From positions 1 through 39,179 of the forward strand of contig PLRS01000130.1 in assembly GCA_003164035.1 (NCBI GenBank): a stretch of 39,179 nucleotides of DNA, given 5' to 3'. Made by a program: the position numbers and the translations under genes. This document shows positions 16,927 to 29,138 of this stretch, one piece after another. This DNA is from Bryobacterales bacterium. GTDB taxonomy: Bacteria; Acidobacteriota; Terriglobia; Bryobacterales; Bryobacteraceae. Each line of letters begins with the position of its first letter. Within the stretch, counting starts at the first letter, position 1. Under the pieces are notes generated by a model, which was given only the letters and a program-made list of their open reading frames with translations, was not told the DNA's origin and did no database searches.

Positions 16927-17208
16927 ATGGCTATCCAACTGACGCCTGAACAAGAACAGCGTATTCAGGCGATCGTGAACGCCGGCGCTTATCCTTCGGC
17001 CGAAGAGGCCCTCGATGCGGCCGTCGCCGCCGTTGAGGTTGCCGCGGCGCCGGGTTTTGAGGGGCCGCGGGAAGAGTTGGAAGAACTGCTTCTGGAAGGT
17101 CTCAATTCCGGCGAAGCGGTGGAGGCCGACGAAGCCTACTGGAATAGGCTGCGCGCGGAAACCGACACGATGGCGAAAGATCGCCTCGCGCGGAAGCCTG
17201 CCCGGTGA
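16927..17208 (+). CDS. ParD-like type II antitoxin
   Basis: A 93-residue protein with an N-terminal ribbon-helix-helix-like segment (MAIQLTPEQEQRIQAIV, then AYPSAEEALDAAV). It has an acidic middle (EELEELLLEGLNSGE) and a basic C-terminal helix (YWNRLRAETDTMAKDR) of the kind that embraces a ParE/RelE toxin. GAAAGGAAAA precedes the ATG. ParD antitoxins are normally followed by an overlapping toxin gene. Here a GTG overlaps the stop as GTGA, but its frame closes after 11 residues, so the toxin is missing. The family call is from pattern only. Confidence 0.65.
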   Translation: MAIQLTPEQEQRIQAIVNAGAYPSAEEALDAAVAAVEVAAAPGFEGPREELEELLLEGLNSGEAVEADEAYWNRLRAETDTMAKDRLARKPAR

Positions 17209-17240
17209 GAATTGAAGTCCTCCCAACCTGCCCCACATAA
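17205..17240 (+). pseudogene. Possible truncated start of a ParE/RelE-type toxin gene
   Basis: GTG at 17205 overlaps the antitoxin stop (GTGA), the usual toxin start arrangement. It reads VRIEVLP, a common way for ParE/RelE toxins to begin, then stops at TAA (17238-17240). No continuation of a toxin was found in any frame before the next gene. Confidence 0.35.
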
Positions 17241-17352
17241 GGATCTTTGCGGGCAGGGAAGAAACTGAGGAGCAGTAATACGGTTTATGCGAGTAGTGGC
17301 GGGCGGGGATAATATGCGGCATCCGGCCGCCGCGCCCGCCCCCGGCCCCACT

Positions 17353-20300
17353 ATGCTACGCTGTTTCGCCATGCGGGGTTTGCCGGGTTTGGTCGCCTTG
17401 TCGATGTTGGCCGCACCGGCGATGGGCGCGGTGCGGGCTTGGGAGGACGTGGTCACTCTGCCCACCTACCTGGAGGGTCCGGCCGACCTGAAGCCCGTTC
17501 TGGACGCGATGACCGTCAACGACTACGAGGCCAATTACCCCTACGCCAACCGCACCAGCCTGGGCCGCGAGCGCTCCATGTCCGAATGGCGCCGCCTGGT
17601 GATCGACAACGACTACCTGACGTGCAGCTTTTTGCCCGACCTGGGCGGCCATCTCTACACCTGCGTGGACAAACTGAGCGGGCGGCCGATGTTCCACGCC
17701 AGTAGATCGATCAAGAAGGGGTTGATCGGCCTGCGCGGCGCGTGGGTCAGCCTGGGCGTCGAGATGAATTTTCCGATCGGGCATACGCGCGTAACCGTTT
17801 CGCCGGTCGATTTCGCCTGGCGCCGGGAGCCCGGCCGGGCGATGGTGTGGGTCGGGGCCAGGGACCGCGTCACCGGCATGGAGTGGCGGGTGGAGTTCGT
17901 GTTGCGTGAAGGCGCCGCCATGCTGGAGCAGAACGTGACCCTGAGCAACCAGACCGCCGTGCGCCATCCTTACTACTGGTGGAACAACGCCGCTATAAAG
18001 CTGGAGCGCGATACGCGCCTGGTGCTGCCCGCCAACCTGGTGACGTTTCACGGCGAGAACCGCATGGACATTTGGCCGGTAGCCACCAGCGGCGTCGATA
18101 AGGGCGTCGACCAGAGCATGGTTAGCAACATGAAAGGCGCCTTGAGCGTCTTCGCGTTCGGCACGCGTGAGCCCTTCTTTGGGGCCTATCAAGGCTCCAG
18201 CCGCACCGCCACCGTGCATGTGGCCGACCCGGCGATGGTGCCGGGGAAAAAGCTGTGGGCCTGGGGCGCCAACGACGCCGAGATCCGCAGCCAGCTTTCC
18301 GACGACAATAGCGATTACATTGAAATCCAGGCCGGAGTCTTTTCCAGTCAGGAAGAGCTGGAGTTCCTGGGTCCCTTCGAGGAGCGGCGCTTCACCGAAT
18401 ACTGGCTGCCGGCGCGGGAACTCGACGGCGTTACCCGCGCCAATACCTCGGCGGTGCTGTACTTCGGTCGCCGCACAACGCAGGGCAAGAGCGAACTTAC
18501 GGCCGAGTTGAACGTGACGCGCAACCTCAACGGGGCGCGAGTTCGCATCCTGAACGGTCCGGCCACGGTGTGGGACCAGCCTGGGGACCTGGCTCCGGCG
18601 CGCACTTTCTCGCATTCGATTCCCAATCCGGCGAACGGGCCGTACCGTTTCGAGCTGCTGGACGCGAAGGGCACGCTGCTTCTGGCGCATACCGAAGGAG
18701 TGTACGACGCCGATCCGGCTTCGAGCGTTGCTGTCGGCCCCTTGCCGCGAACCGATTGCGCCCATCCCGCCAGCGCCGAAGCCTTCGTCGCTTGCAACCA
18801 GGACAACGAACGTAACGGACATTATTATTGGGCCGGCGCCAACTATCCCAGGGGGCTGGAGCAGTTTCCCCACAGCGCGGCCATCGAGAAAGCGGCCGGG
18901 CGCCTGGCGGTGGGCCAACAGCGCTATGGGGAGGCGGTTCGCATGCTCGAAGCCGCGGCTGCGCCGGTTCCCGGCGACGCGGAGGTGACCTACTACCTGG
19001 GCCTGGCCCAAGCCGCTCTGGGGCGGGAGGAAGCGGCGCGGGCGACATGGCAACGCATTACCGCGGACACGGCTTTTGGAATGGCGGCGCGGGTGGAGAC
19101 GGCCGCGTCGCTGGCGCGCGGCGGGAAGATCGAGGATGCCCTGGAGGGGCTTCGCCAGGCCCGCGCCTTGCCCGGCTTTCCGTTGCGGGCCGGACGCATG
19201 GAAGTGGCTCTGCTGCGCGCCGCCGGCGGCAACGACGAGGCCCGCGAGCGGCTGAACTACTGGCTGGCGATCTCTCCCGTCGATTCGTTTCTCGAATGGG
19301 AACGGGCCCCCGGCCAGCCCGGCGAGGCGCTGGAGCGCCATCTGGCGTCCGATCCGGAGCGGGTGCTCGATATCGCCGATCAGTACCTCGGTCTGGGGTT
19401 GTATAAGGACGCCCTGGCGGCGCTCGACCGCGTCTGGCCGGCGGTGCCCGCGAACGAAACCGAGCCGGGCGCGGTGCTGCCGCAGAACTACGCGCTGGTG
19501 GCGTACTATCGCGGATACTGCCGCCAGAAAGCCGGCGCGGACGGTTCGGCCGATTTTCAACTGGCCGCTGGGTTGCCGCTCGAGCGCGTCTTTCCCAACC
19601 GCGCCAGCTCGTTCCCCGTGCTCGAGGCTGCCCTCGCCGCCAATCCTTCCGATGCATCCGCCCACTGGTTGCTCGGCCTGCTCCGGATGAATGCCGACAT
19701 GCCGGACCAGGCCATTGCCGAATGGCAGAAGGCGCGAGCCCTGCGGCACGATATACCGGAGTTGTATCCGCTCCTGAGCCAGGCGCTGCGCGATATGAAG
19801 GGCGACAAAGCCGCCGCGCTGGCGGTAATGGCCGAAGCGCCCAAGCCGCCGGCTGCCGCGCCGGCCCCGAATGACGCCGAAGGTACGCCACCGCCCGCCA
19901 TTCCCCCGCCGGCGAGCGCGCCCCCGGCGATCGGCAAGGGCGCCTCCCCGCGCGATGTGGCAAACGCCGCGCTGATGAACGTGGCCGGCGGCCATCTGAC
20001 GGAAGGCAAAGGTCTGTTCACCGCGCAGAATTTTCCCCAGGAGAAGCAGCCGGCCGACATCCGCAAAGCTTATATCGAAGTCCAGTTGCAGGCCTTGCGC
20101 GCCGAAGTTGCCAATCGCCATTGCGAGCTGGTGGAAACCGGGTTCGAAGTCATCGGCGCCGAGGACAGGGGCCTCACCTTCACTATGTACGGGTTCGAGG
20201 CCTTTATGAAGGAGCCGCGCTTCCAGTATTACCTGGCCGATCTGGAAGCCGGGTGCGGCGAGCGGAAGACGGCGCGCAAGCGCTGGACGAAGCTGGCCAA

Positions 20301-20610
20301 AGATGACCCCGAGGAAACGGGCGCTTCGCCCACGGAGGATTTCCCGTTCCCCGCTCTGGCGGCGGCGCGCCTCGACCCCGCCGAAGCAAAAGCGCGCCTG
20401 CAGGCGGCGGAGAACGCGGTCGAGAAACGCCTGGCCGCGGCCGAGCCGGAGAATCGCGGTCTGTGGCTATACTCCCAGGGTATGCTGCTGATGGCGCTGG
20501 GCCAGCGCGAAAACGCCGTCGCTGCCTTCGAACAGGGTGCCAAAGCCATGGACCGCGGCGAGTCGCAATACCTCAATCTGCTGGCGTTGCGCGAAGCGAG
20601 CGGGCGGTAA
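17353..20610 (+). CDS. Exported DUF5107 domain protein with TPR repeats
   Basis: About 1085 residues. The frame opens at 17287, but ATGs at 17353 or 17371 fit better. They place a signal peptide (MRGLPGLVALSMLAAPAMGA) at the very N-terminus, and a GATAAT at 17308-17313 may be the promoter -10. The N-terminal half is a DUF5107 domain (LGGHLYTCVDKLSG, then PYYWWNNAAI, then EYWLPAREL), a fold related to sugar-handling mutarotase-like proteins. Helical TPR-like repeats follow from about residue 480, then a Pro/Ala-rich linker and a last helical region. DUF5107-TPR proteins are common in Bacteroidetes and Acidobacteria and are thought to act on carbohydrates; no substrate is indicated. It appears monocistronic. 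Confidence 0.87.
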   Translation: MLRCFAMRGLPGLVALSMLAAPAMGAVRAWEDVVTLPTYLEGPADLKPVLDAMTVNDYEANYPYANRTSLGRERSMSEWRRLVIDNDYLTCSFLPDLGGHLYTCVDKLSGRPMFHASRSIKKGLIGLRGAWVSLGVEMNFPIGHTRVTVSPVDFAWRREPGRAMVWVGARDRVTGMEWRVEFVLREGAAMLEQNVTLSNQTAVRHPYYWWNNAAIKLERDTRLVLPANLVTFHGENRMDIWPVATSGVDKGVDQSMVSNMKGALSVFAFGTREPFFGAYQGSSRTATVHVADPAMVPGKKLWAWGANDAEIRSQLSDDNSDYIEIQAGVFSSQEELEFLGPFEERRFTEYWLPARELDGVTRANTSAVLYFGRRTTQGKSELTAELNVTRNLNGARVRILNGPATVWDQPGDLAPARTFSHSIPNPANGPYRFELLDAKGTLLLAHTEGVYDADPASSVAVGPLPRTDCAHPASAEAFVACNQDNERNGHYYWAGANYPRGLEQFPHSAAIEKAAGRLAVGQQRYGEAVRMLEAAAAPVPGDAEVTYYLGLAQAALGREEAARATWQRITADTAFGMAARVETAASLARGGKIEDALEGLRQARALPGFPLRAGRMEVALLRAAGGNDEARERLNYWLAISPVDSFLEWERAPGQPGEALERHLASDPERVLDIADQYLGLGLYKDALAALDRVWPAVPANETEPGAVLPQNYALVAYYRGYCRQKAGADGSADFQLAAGLPLERVFPNRASSFPVLEAALAANPSDASAHWLLGLLRMNADMPDQAIAEWQKARALRHDIPELYPLLSQALRDMKGDKAAALAVMAEAPKPPAAAPAPNDAEGTPPPAIPPPASAPPAIGKGASPRDVANAALMNVAGGHLTEGKGLFTAQNFPQEKQPADIRKAYIEVQLQALRAEVANRHCELVETGFEVIGAEDRGLTFTMYGFEAFMKEPRFQYYLADLEAGCGERKTARKRWTKLAKDDPEETGASPTEDFPFPALAAARLDPAEAKARLQAAENAVEKRLAAAEPENRGLWLYSQGMLLMALGQRENAVAAFEQGAKAMDRGESQYLNLLALREASGR

Positions 20611-20734
20611 GGGGGACACTGAGCCGCACCCGAAGAGAGCGGTCGCGGCACATGGACTGCCAGTAACTATGACTGACTTTTCTTCACTGGCGACCAGGGG
20701 GAAACTGCGGGACGCGGCGAAGCGCAAGCTATTT

Positions 20735-20764
20735 CAGTCGCACCGGGTCTCGCCGGTGCGACTG
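20735..20764. terminator. Hairpin after the B-lectin gene, possible terminator
   Basis: A perfect 12-base stem (20735-20746 with 20753-20764) and a six-base loop GTCTCG. It starts eight bases past the stop of the minus-strand lectin gene and lies between two convergent genes. There is no T-run on either side, so Rho-independent termination is not proven. Confidence 0.55.
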
Positions 20765-20772
20765 ATGGTTGA

Positions 20773-21282
20773 TTACGCAGTAGTTGCCTGCGCGTTTTTT
20801 CCCGGCGTTTCGAGCGCACTCGTGTTCGTGGCAAAAACCGCTTGACCACCTGTGTTATAAATCACGAGATTCCCGTCGTCCTGCACTCTGAGAAACGCGT
20901 GCTCCTGGCCGTTTGTGCGCGAGCTGAAGACGGCCGGCGCCCCAGGGTCCGACCCCGCATACACGACCAGATTGCCGTCGAGCTGCATATCTGCTTCTGT
21001 CGCACTCTTCCCATTCGTGCCCGCAGCCCAAACAGGTATCCATGATGGACTGATCTGTTGGCCCTGTTGCCAGGGGGGAAGCGCAGCGTCGTTGACGCAC
21101 TGTAACACAAGGTTTCCGTCACTCGCCTGTAACGTGACTCTGAATGTGCCACCGGGGGAGTACCAACTGTTTCCCATACCGAGTTTTATGGACGGTTGCC
21201 CGCCTGGGCTCTTGTGGGGACTATTCTGCTGGGGAACTATGTCACCCTGAAGATCGCCGGGGAGTAACTTAACGTTTAGCAT
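20773..21282 (-). CDS. Bulb-type (B-type) mannose-binding lectin domain protein
   Basis: A 169-residue protein. The frame extends to a GTG at 21312, but the ATG at 21282 has GAGGAAAA well placed before it. Two full mannose-binding motifs QxDxNxVxY are present (QLDGNLVVY and QDDGNLVIY), plus a degraded third (SDGNLVLQ). This matches the three-subdomain beta-prism II fold. I see no signal peptide or membrane segment. Bacterial B-lectins include LlpA/putidacin-type bacteriocins, which carry two such domains, and various surface proteins. This one is a single domain, so a bacteriocin role is only a possibility. It stands alone on its strand. Confidence 0.85.
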   Translation of the reverse strand: MLNVKLLPGDLQGDIVPQQNSPHKSPGGQPSIKLGMGNSWYSPGGTFRVTLQASDGNLVLQCVNDAALPPWQQGQQISPSWIPVWAAGTNGKSATEADMQLDGNLVVYAGSDPGAPAVFSSRTNGQEHAFLRVQDDGNLVIYNTGGQAVFATNTSALETPGKNAQATTA

Positions 21283-21557
21283 CTTTGTTTTCCTCGGTGT
21301 CGAGAGTTTCACCCGGTTGTGGGCGAAGGCTCAAACCGGGATCCGTTAGGCTCCCGACTGCCAGCGAGTATACACCTAACTGCCTCAGGCCGGACCTTTA
21401 TTATGACTTATGAGTTTATAAGTTCCTGGCGAGTTTTAGCTTGCGACTCTTCTCTGCCGCCCCAGGTGTTTCCCTGACAGAGTCAGTACTGAGCCTGAGT
21501 CCGACCACAAAGCGCTGGTAGCGGTGGAGGAAGGGGCCGTCCGAACTCTGCTTGGGC

Positions 21558-21791
21558 CTACGCCACACCAAGACCGCCGTCAGGGCTTTGGCCCGTGAGC
21601 TCGTACACCTTGCCGGTCAGGAGCTTGATATCGCCGCGGATTTCGCGCATTTCCCCACGTATCGCGCTCATGTTCGTGCGCATCTCGTCCCGAATGGCGC
21701 TGATCTGGACCAGACTCACGGTAAGGGACGCCAGGACGGCAATGGTCGGCAATCCGATCGCGAAGTAGATCTGGAGGTCCGTCATGTCCAT
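21558..21791 (-). CDS. Small membrane-anchored coiled-coil protein, unknown function
   Basis: A 77-residue protein. A start at 21791 places GGAG nine bases upstream; ATGs at 21797 and 21785 are alternatives. One transmembrane segment (IGLPTIAVLASLTVSLVQI) is followed by a charged coiled coil with repeating I-R-x-E-M units (AIRDEMRTNMSAIRGEMREI) and a GDIKLLTGKVYEL tail. Proteins of this shape are frequent in Solibacter-like genomes, but I know no function. It is transcribed away from recO and the two 5' regions are close together. Confidence 0.65.
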   Translation of the reverse strand: MDMTDLQIYFAIGLPTIAVLASLTVSLVQISAIRDEMRTNMSAIRGEMREIRGDIKLLTGKVYELTGQSPDGGLGVA

Positions 21792-21882
21792 GCGCATTAT
21801 CTCCGGAAGGGCGCTGGCGGAGCACCCCCGGCCCTGGCCCCTGGGCAGCCTTTCGCCATGTGTTACTCTTAGCTTTCCACGT

Positions 21883-22644
21883 GTGCCGGCGCGCGTCAGT
21901 GAAGCTTTCATTCTGCGTACGTACCCGCTTCAGGAAGCGGACCTGGTGGTCAGTTTTTTCACCCGCGACCAAGGCAAGCTGCGAGGCGTGGCGAAGCGGG
22001 CGCGGCGTCCGAAGAGTGCTTTCGGCGCGGGGCTGGAACGCCTGTCCCAGGTGCGGATGGCGTATTTCCAGCGCGAAACCAGGGAACTGGTAAACCTGGA
22101 TTCCTGCGAGCTGATCCGCTCCCAATTCGGGTTGGTATCGGACTACCGGACGGGAGTGGCTCTCGATTACGTGGCTGAAGTCAGCGACCAGTTGTTGCCG
22201 GCGGCCGAGCCGAGCGAGAAGTTTTTCCGGCTGCTGGCGGCGGTGTTGGACGACCTGCGCGCCGGGCCGTGGCGCGCGGTGACGTACTTCTCGCTGTGGG
22301 CCGTGCGCCTGTCGGGCTGGCTTCCGGAGCTGCATGTTTGCCTGGGCTGCGGCAGTCTCCTGGACGATCCCCAGGCGCCGGAACGGGCTTTTTTCAGCCG
22401 CGGCCGGGATGGATTATTGTGCGGCGACTGCCGGCGCACTTTGGCGGCCGGTGGGGGTGGGGAGTTGAGCTTGGAATCGCGGAGGGCGGCGGCGGAAATG
22501 TTGCGCACCCCTGTGGCGCAGCTCCAGCCGCGCCCGTGGAATCGGGAAACTTCGACCGATTTGCGGCGCTTCTTGGTGCAGCGGATCGAATCGCACATCG
22601 AACGGCGCCTGCTCACCGCGCCGCTGCTCGAGGATAACTTCTAA
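21883..22644 (+). CDS. recO: DNA repair protein RecO
   Basis: RecO loads RecA onto SSB-coated DNA with RecR in the RecF recombination pathway. The N-terminal OB-fold reads [23 protein letters not shown], and the [14 protein letters not shown] segment matches the family. A four-Cys zinc site (CLGCG and CGDC) is present. The frame is open to an ATG at 21784, but that would add about 33 unrelated residues overlapping the divergent small gene. The GTG at 21883 gives the normal length (253 residues), though no clear ribosome-binding site is visible. glyQ starts four bases after the stop. Confidence 0.92.
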   Translation: MPARVSEAFILRTYPLQEADLVVSFFTRDQGKLRGVAKRARRPKSAFGAGLERLSQVRMAYFQRETRELVNLDSCELIRSQFGLVSDYRTGVALDYVAEVSDQLLPAAEPSEKFFRLLAAVLDDLRAGPWRAVTYFSLWAVRLSGWLPELHVCLGCGSLLDDPQAPERAFFSRGRDGLLCGDCRRTLAAGGGGELSLESRRAAAEMLRTPVAQLQPRPWNRETSTDLRRFLVQRIESHIERRLLTAPLLEDNF

Positions 22645-22648
22645 CGGC

Positions 22649-23542
22649 ATGCAAACGTTTCAAGAGATCGTACTCAAACTGAAGCAATACTGGGCCGAAC
22701 GCGGCTGCGTCATTCAAGAGCCTTACGACGTGGAAGTAGGCGCCGGCACGATGTGCCCGGAGACTTTTCTGCGAGTGCTTGGCCCCCGCCCGTACCGGGT
22801 CGCCTACGTGCAGCCCAGCCGGCGCCCGGCCGACGGCCGCTACGGCGATAACCCCAACCGCCTGTTCAAGCACCAGCAGCTCCAGGTGATTCTGAAACCT
22901 TCCCCCGACGACGTGCTGGAACAGTACCTCGGCAGCCTCGAGGCCATCGGCATCGACCTCTCGAGCCACGATATCAAGTTCGAGGAAGATAACTGGGAGT
23001 CTCCCACCCTGGGCGCCTGGGGTGTCGGGTGGCAAGTCATGCTGGACGGCCTGGAGATCACCCAGTTCACCTATTTCCAGCAGTGCGGCGGCATCGATCT
23101 GGACCTGGTGCCCGCGGAGCTGACTTATGGGTTGGAACGCTTGACGGCCTTCCTGCAGGTCAAGGACAGCGTCTACGACATCGATTGGACCAAGGACTTC
23201 CACTACCGCGACGTGCGCTATCTCGACGAGCTGCAGTACTCGGTCTATAACTTCGAGATGGCCGACGTGCCGACTCTGTGGAAGCTGTTCGACCTGCACG
23301 AAGGCGAAGCCGCGCGGCTCTTGGCGGCCTACGACCCCAAGGCTGTCGACAAGCTGCGCTTCCCGCTGCTGGCGGCTTATGACCAGGTGCTCAAGTGTTC
23401 GAACCTCTTTAATACTCTCGACGCGCGCGGCGCCATCAGCGTCACCGAACGCGTCGGCGTGATTCAGCGCGTGCGCAAGCTGGCGGTGGGTGTGGCGCAG
23501 AGCTGGGTGGACCAGCAGACCCCGGCGGAGATCGCCCAATGA
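22649..23542 (+). CDS. glyQ: Glycyl-tRNA synthetase alpha subunit
   Basis: A 297-residue class II synthetase catalytic subunit of the bacterial alpha2-beta2 type. Signatures include [50 protein letters not shown] and [12 protein letters not shown]. It activates glycine and transfers it to tRNA-Gly with the beta subunit. It sits four bases after recO and overlaps glyS by ATGA, so expression is coupled. Confidence 0.97.
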   Translation: MQTFQEIVLKLKQYWAERGCVIQEPYDVEVGAGTMCPETFLRVLGPRPYRVAYVQPSRRPADGRYGDNPNRLFKHQQLQVILKPSPDDVLEQYLGSLEAIGIDLSSHDIKFEEDNWESPTLGAWGVGWQVMLDGLEITQFTYFQQCGGIDLDLVPAELTYGLERLTAFLQVKDSVYDIDWTKDFHYRDVRYLDELQYSVYNFEMADVPTLWKLFDLHEGEAARLLAAYDPKAVDKLRFPLLAAYDQVLKCSNLFNTLDARGAISVTERVGVIQRVRKLAVGVAQSWVDQQTPAEIAQ

Positions 23543-25473
23543 GCCTCCCCTTCCTTCTTGAAATCGGCGCCGAAGAGATCCCCGATTGGATGATTCCGGG
23601 CGCGCTCGAAAACCTGCGCCTGCTGTTTGAAAAAATCGAAATTCCGCACGAATCGGTGGCGCTGGACGCTACCCCGCGGCGCCTGGTACTACGCGCCGAA
23701 GGCTTGCCGGAGCGGTTGGCTGACACCCAGGAGCGCGTCACCGGTCCGGCCAAATCGGCGCCGGCGCAGGCCGTGGCCGGCTTTGCGCGCAAGCAGGGCG
23801 TCAAGCCCGAGGATCTGACAATCGAGACTACCGCCCGCGGCGCGTATTACACCTTTGTCAGGAAAGTGCCCGGCCGGGCGGTTCAAGATATCCTTGCCGA
23901 TGCGCTGCCGGGAGTCATCCTGGGAATCTATTTTCCCAAGACCATGTACTGGACCGGGAAGAATGGCCCGCGCTTCATCCGTCCCATCCGCTGGCTGGTG
24001 GCGCTGCTGGGCGACCGGGTCGTACCGTTCGAAATCGCCGGAGTTAGAAGCGGCAACTTATCGAGCGGCCATCGCCGGCTGGGCGCGCGGGAAATCGCCG
24101 TCACCACGGCCGATTACGTCGAACGTCTCCGCGACCATCGCGTGATTCTTTCGGCCGCCGAGCGCCGCCAGAAAATCCAAAAGGAGCTGGCCGGCGTGCG
24201 CGTCAAGCCGGACCCGGCGCTGCTCGAAACCCTCGTCTACCTGACCGAGTATCCCGCCACCATCCGCGGCAACTTCGATCCGGATTTCCTGGCGCTGCCC
24301 GAAGAGGTCCTCGTCACCGTGATGCGCCACCACCAGAAGTATTTTTCGGTGGAAGACGCCGCCGGCAACCTGGCGCCGGAATTCGTGGCCGTCATGAACA
24401 TCCCCTCCGATACCGAGGGCTTCGTCAAGAGCGGCAATGAGCGCGTGCTGCGCGCCCGCTTCAACGACGCCCGGTTTTTCTGGGAGACCGACCGCAAAAA
24501 GACCCTCGGGGCACGCAAAGCCGACCTGGCCCACGTCACCTTCCAGGCTAAGCTGGGCTCCTACCTGGAAAAGACCGAACGCACCATGGAGCTGGTTCGC
24601 CAACTGGGCGGAGAACCTGACGCCGTGCGCGCCGCCGAACTGGCCAAGTGCGACCTCACCACCGAGCTGGTGAAGGAATTCACCGAACTGCAAGGCGTGG
24701 TCGGCGGCCTCTACGCCCGCGCCGACGGCGAACCCGAGGCGGTGTGGCAGGCCATCTACGACCATTACAAGCCGGTCGGCATGGAAGATTCGATTCCGCG
24801 CGGCGAGGCCGGCCGGCTTGTCGCGCTGGCCGACAAGCTCGATACCCTGCGCGGATGTTTTGCCGTCGGCCTGGTTCCCACCGGCTCGCGCGATCCGTTC
24901 GCGCTCCGCCGCGCCGCGCAAGGCGTGGTGAAGATCCTGGTGGAAGGCCGCATCGAGATCCCCCTCGTCGACGCCATTGGCGGCGACCAAGCCCTGCGCG
25001 CCTTTTTCGAAGACCGGGTGAAGTTCTATTTCAAGGATGCGCGCGGCTTCCGCTACGACGAAGTCAATGCCGCCATGGCCCGCGGCTGGAGCAACCTGGT
25101 CGACCTGGAATCGCGGCTGGAACGCCTGCAGGCCCTGCGCACCACGCCCGATTTCGAGCCGCTCGCCGCCGGCTTCAAGCGCATCCGCAACATTTTGGAG
25201 CAAGCCAAATTCTCCGCCGACGGGACAGTGGACGAATCGCTGCTCGAACCCGGCCCTGAAAAGGATTTGTACGACGAATACCGGCGCATCGCTGGTCAGC
25301 CGATCGAAACGGTGATTTCGCGGCTGCGGCCCAAAGTCGATCTGTTCTTCGACAAGGTACTGGTGAATGCGCCGGATGCTAGAATCCGGTTGAACCGCCT
25401 GATGCTCGTCAATGCATTGTTTCGTGAGTTTTCCACGATGGCGGACTTTTCGGAAATTGTAACTAATGGATAG
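23539..25473 (+). CDS. glyS: Glycyl-tRNA synthetase beta subunit
   Basis: A 644-residue subunit, somewhat shorter than the E. coli protein of about 689. It begins with the family pattern [16 protein letters not shown] and has [25 protein letters not shown] and [11 protein letters not shown]-like ([12 protein letters not shown]) blocks. An HD-like core follows ([16 protein letters not shown]), then a C-terminal helical anticodon-binding region. The beta subunit recognises tRNA-Gly. Its start overlaps the glyQ stop (ATGA). Confidence 0.97.
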   Translation: MSLPFLLEIGAEEIPDWMIPGALENLRLLFEKIEIPHESVALDATPRRLVLRAEGLPERLADTQERVTGPAKSAPAQAVAGFARKQGVKPEDLTIETTARGAYYTFVRKVPGRAVQDILADALPGVILGIYFPKTMYWTGKNGPRFIRPIRWLVALLGDRVVPFEIAGVRSGNLSSGHRRLGAREIAVTTADYVERLRDHRVILSAAERRQKIQKELAGVRVKPDPALLETLVYLTEYPATIRGNFDPDFLALPEEVLVTVMRHHQKYFSVEDAAGNLAPEFVAVMNIPSDTEGFVKSGNERVLRARFNDARFFWETDRKKTLGARKADLAHVTFQAKLGSYLEKTERTMELVRQLGGEPDAVRAAELAKCDLTTELVKEFTELQGVVGGLYARADGEPEAVWQAIYDHYKPVGMEDSIPRGEAGRLVALADKLDTLRGCFAVGLVPTGSRDPFALRRAAQGVVKILVEGRIEIPLVDAIGGDQALRAFFEDRVKFYFKDARGFRYDEVNAAMARGWSNLVDLESRLERLQALRTTPDFEPLAAGFKRIRNILEQAKFSADGTVDESLLEPGPEKDLYDEYRRIAGQPIETVISRLRPKVDLFFDKVLVNAPDARIRLNRLMLVNALFREFSTMADFSEIVTNG

Positions 25474-25482
25474 GAGCTACGC

Positions 25483-28227
<2,745 letters not shown>

Positions 28228-28242
28228 GAAAGTTGCACAGAG

Positions 28243-28272
28243 GGGCAGACCATCGTTGTTCGTGGTCTGCCC
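28243..28272 (+). terminator. Hairpin after ppdK, probable terminator
   Basis: A perfect 10-base stem (28243-28252 with 28263-28272) and a ten-base loop, 15 bases past the ppdK stop. The downstream sequence is only moderately T-rich, so the terminator type is uncertain. Confidence 0.55.
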
Positions 28273-28320
28273 TTCACCTCATCATTGTTGTCTCGCAAAC
28301 TGCTTGGACCGCTGCAGTCA

Positions 28321-28348
28321 GAGCCGCGACCGTGAGGGAGCGGTTGCC
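28321..28348. repeat. Single arm of the dispersed long palindrome
   Basis: It matches the right arm of the inverted repeat at 31744-31809, extended by the GCC that mirrors its left flank, at all but about two positions. The opposite arm is absent here. Confidence 0.75.
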
Positions 28349-28392
28349 TTTACGTCCCAGAAGTTGAAGTTACGCATCCGGCGCTCGTGTGT

Positions 28393-28424
28393 GCTGAAAG
28401 CTGACCGCTGATAGCTGAAAGCTC
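28393..28424. repeat. Direct repeat left of the Uma2 gene
   Basis: A sequence built on GCTGAAAGCTGACCGCTG and GCTGAAAGCTC units. A close relative lies at 29057-29081, so the Uma2-type gene is bracketed by the same repeat in the same orientation. Confidence 0.7.
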
Positions 28425-28460
28425 TTTTCGGACATGGTAGGTTTGTCTTGAGACGTTACC

Positions 28461-29057
28461 GTGTCCACACATTCCAAGGCCTTCCTCGCGCCCGAGGAAT
28501 ACCTCGAAATCGAGCGTCACGCGGAAATCCGCAGTGAATACTACCAGGGTGAGACCTTTGCCATGGCGGGCGCCAGCGAAGCACACAGTATTCTGGCGGA
28601 TAACCTGGTCGTCGCGTTTCGCCTGAAGCTCCGCGGCGGCACGTGCCGCTCCTACTCACGCGATATGCGCGTGCGGGTGAGCGCTACCGGACTGGATACC
28701 TATCCCGATCTGGTGATCGCTTGCGGCGAACGTAAGTTCCTGGACGAGAACCGCGATACGCTACTGAATCCCACCCTCATCGTCGAAATCCTCTCCCCAA
28801 CCACGGAAGCCTACGACCGCGGCAGGAAGTTCAGTCATTACCGCACATTGGAATCCCTTCAGGAATACCTGCTGGTTTCGCAGGATCGTGTCCAGGTGGA
28901 GTGCTTCAAGCGCCAATCCGCCGGCTTGTGGCTGCTGACCGCGGCCAGCCGTCTGGAGGACGTCATTTGTCTGGACTCAGTCGGCTGCACCATTCCGTTA
29001 GCGGATATCTACGAAGACGTAGTGGCAAACGACGATCGGGCCGGCGGCCTGGTTTAG
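28461..29057 (+). CDS. Uma2 family (DUF820) endonuclease-like protein
   Basis: A 198-residue protein starting at GTG. The PD-(D/E)xK-like core is visible: EIRSEYYQGETFAMAG at the front, TYPDLVIACGE with the metal-binding Asp, then LIVEILSPTTEAYDRGRKFSHYR with the Glu and Lys region, then LQEYLLVSQDRVQVE. Uma2 proteins are very numerous in cyanobacteria and some Acidobacteria; nuclease activity is predicted from the fold and the biological role is unclear. The ribosome-binding site is weak. The gene is flanked by direct repeats, and its stop codon merges into the right one, which suggests a mobile or amplified cassette. Confidence 0.87.
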   Translation: MSTHSKAFLAPEEYLEIERHAEIRSEYYQGETFAMAGASEAHSILADNLVVAFRLKLRGGTCRSYSRDMRVRVSATGLDTYPDLVIACGERKFLDENRDTLLNPTLIVEILSPTTEAYDRGRKFSHYRTLESLQEYLLVSQDRVQVECFKRQSAGLWLLTAASRLEDVICLDSVGCTIPLADIYEDVVANDDRAGGLV

Positions 29058-29081
29058 CTGAAAGCCGACCGCTGAAAGCTC
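29057..29081. repeat. Direct repeat right of the Uma2 gene
   Basis: GCTGAAAGCCGACCGCTG followed by AAAGCTC, the shorter relative of 28393-28424. It begins on the last base of the Uma2 stop codon. Confidence 0.7.
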
Positions 29082-29138
29082 CGTTCACTGCTTAAGTGAG
29101 GCGCGCGCCATGTTTGTTTCCCGCCGCGCTATGGGAAA

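Noticed and set aside
17356-20121. A 921-codon open frame on the minus strand
   Set aside because: It is fully antisense to the DUF5107-TPR gene. High-GC third-position bias opens the complementary frame, and its protein lacks any domain.
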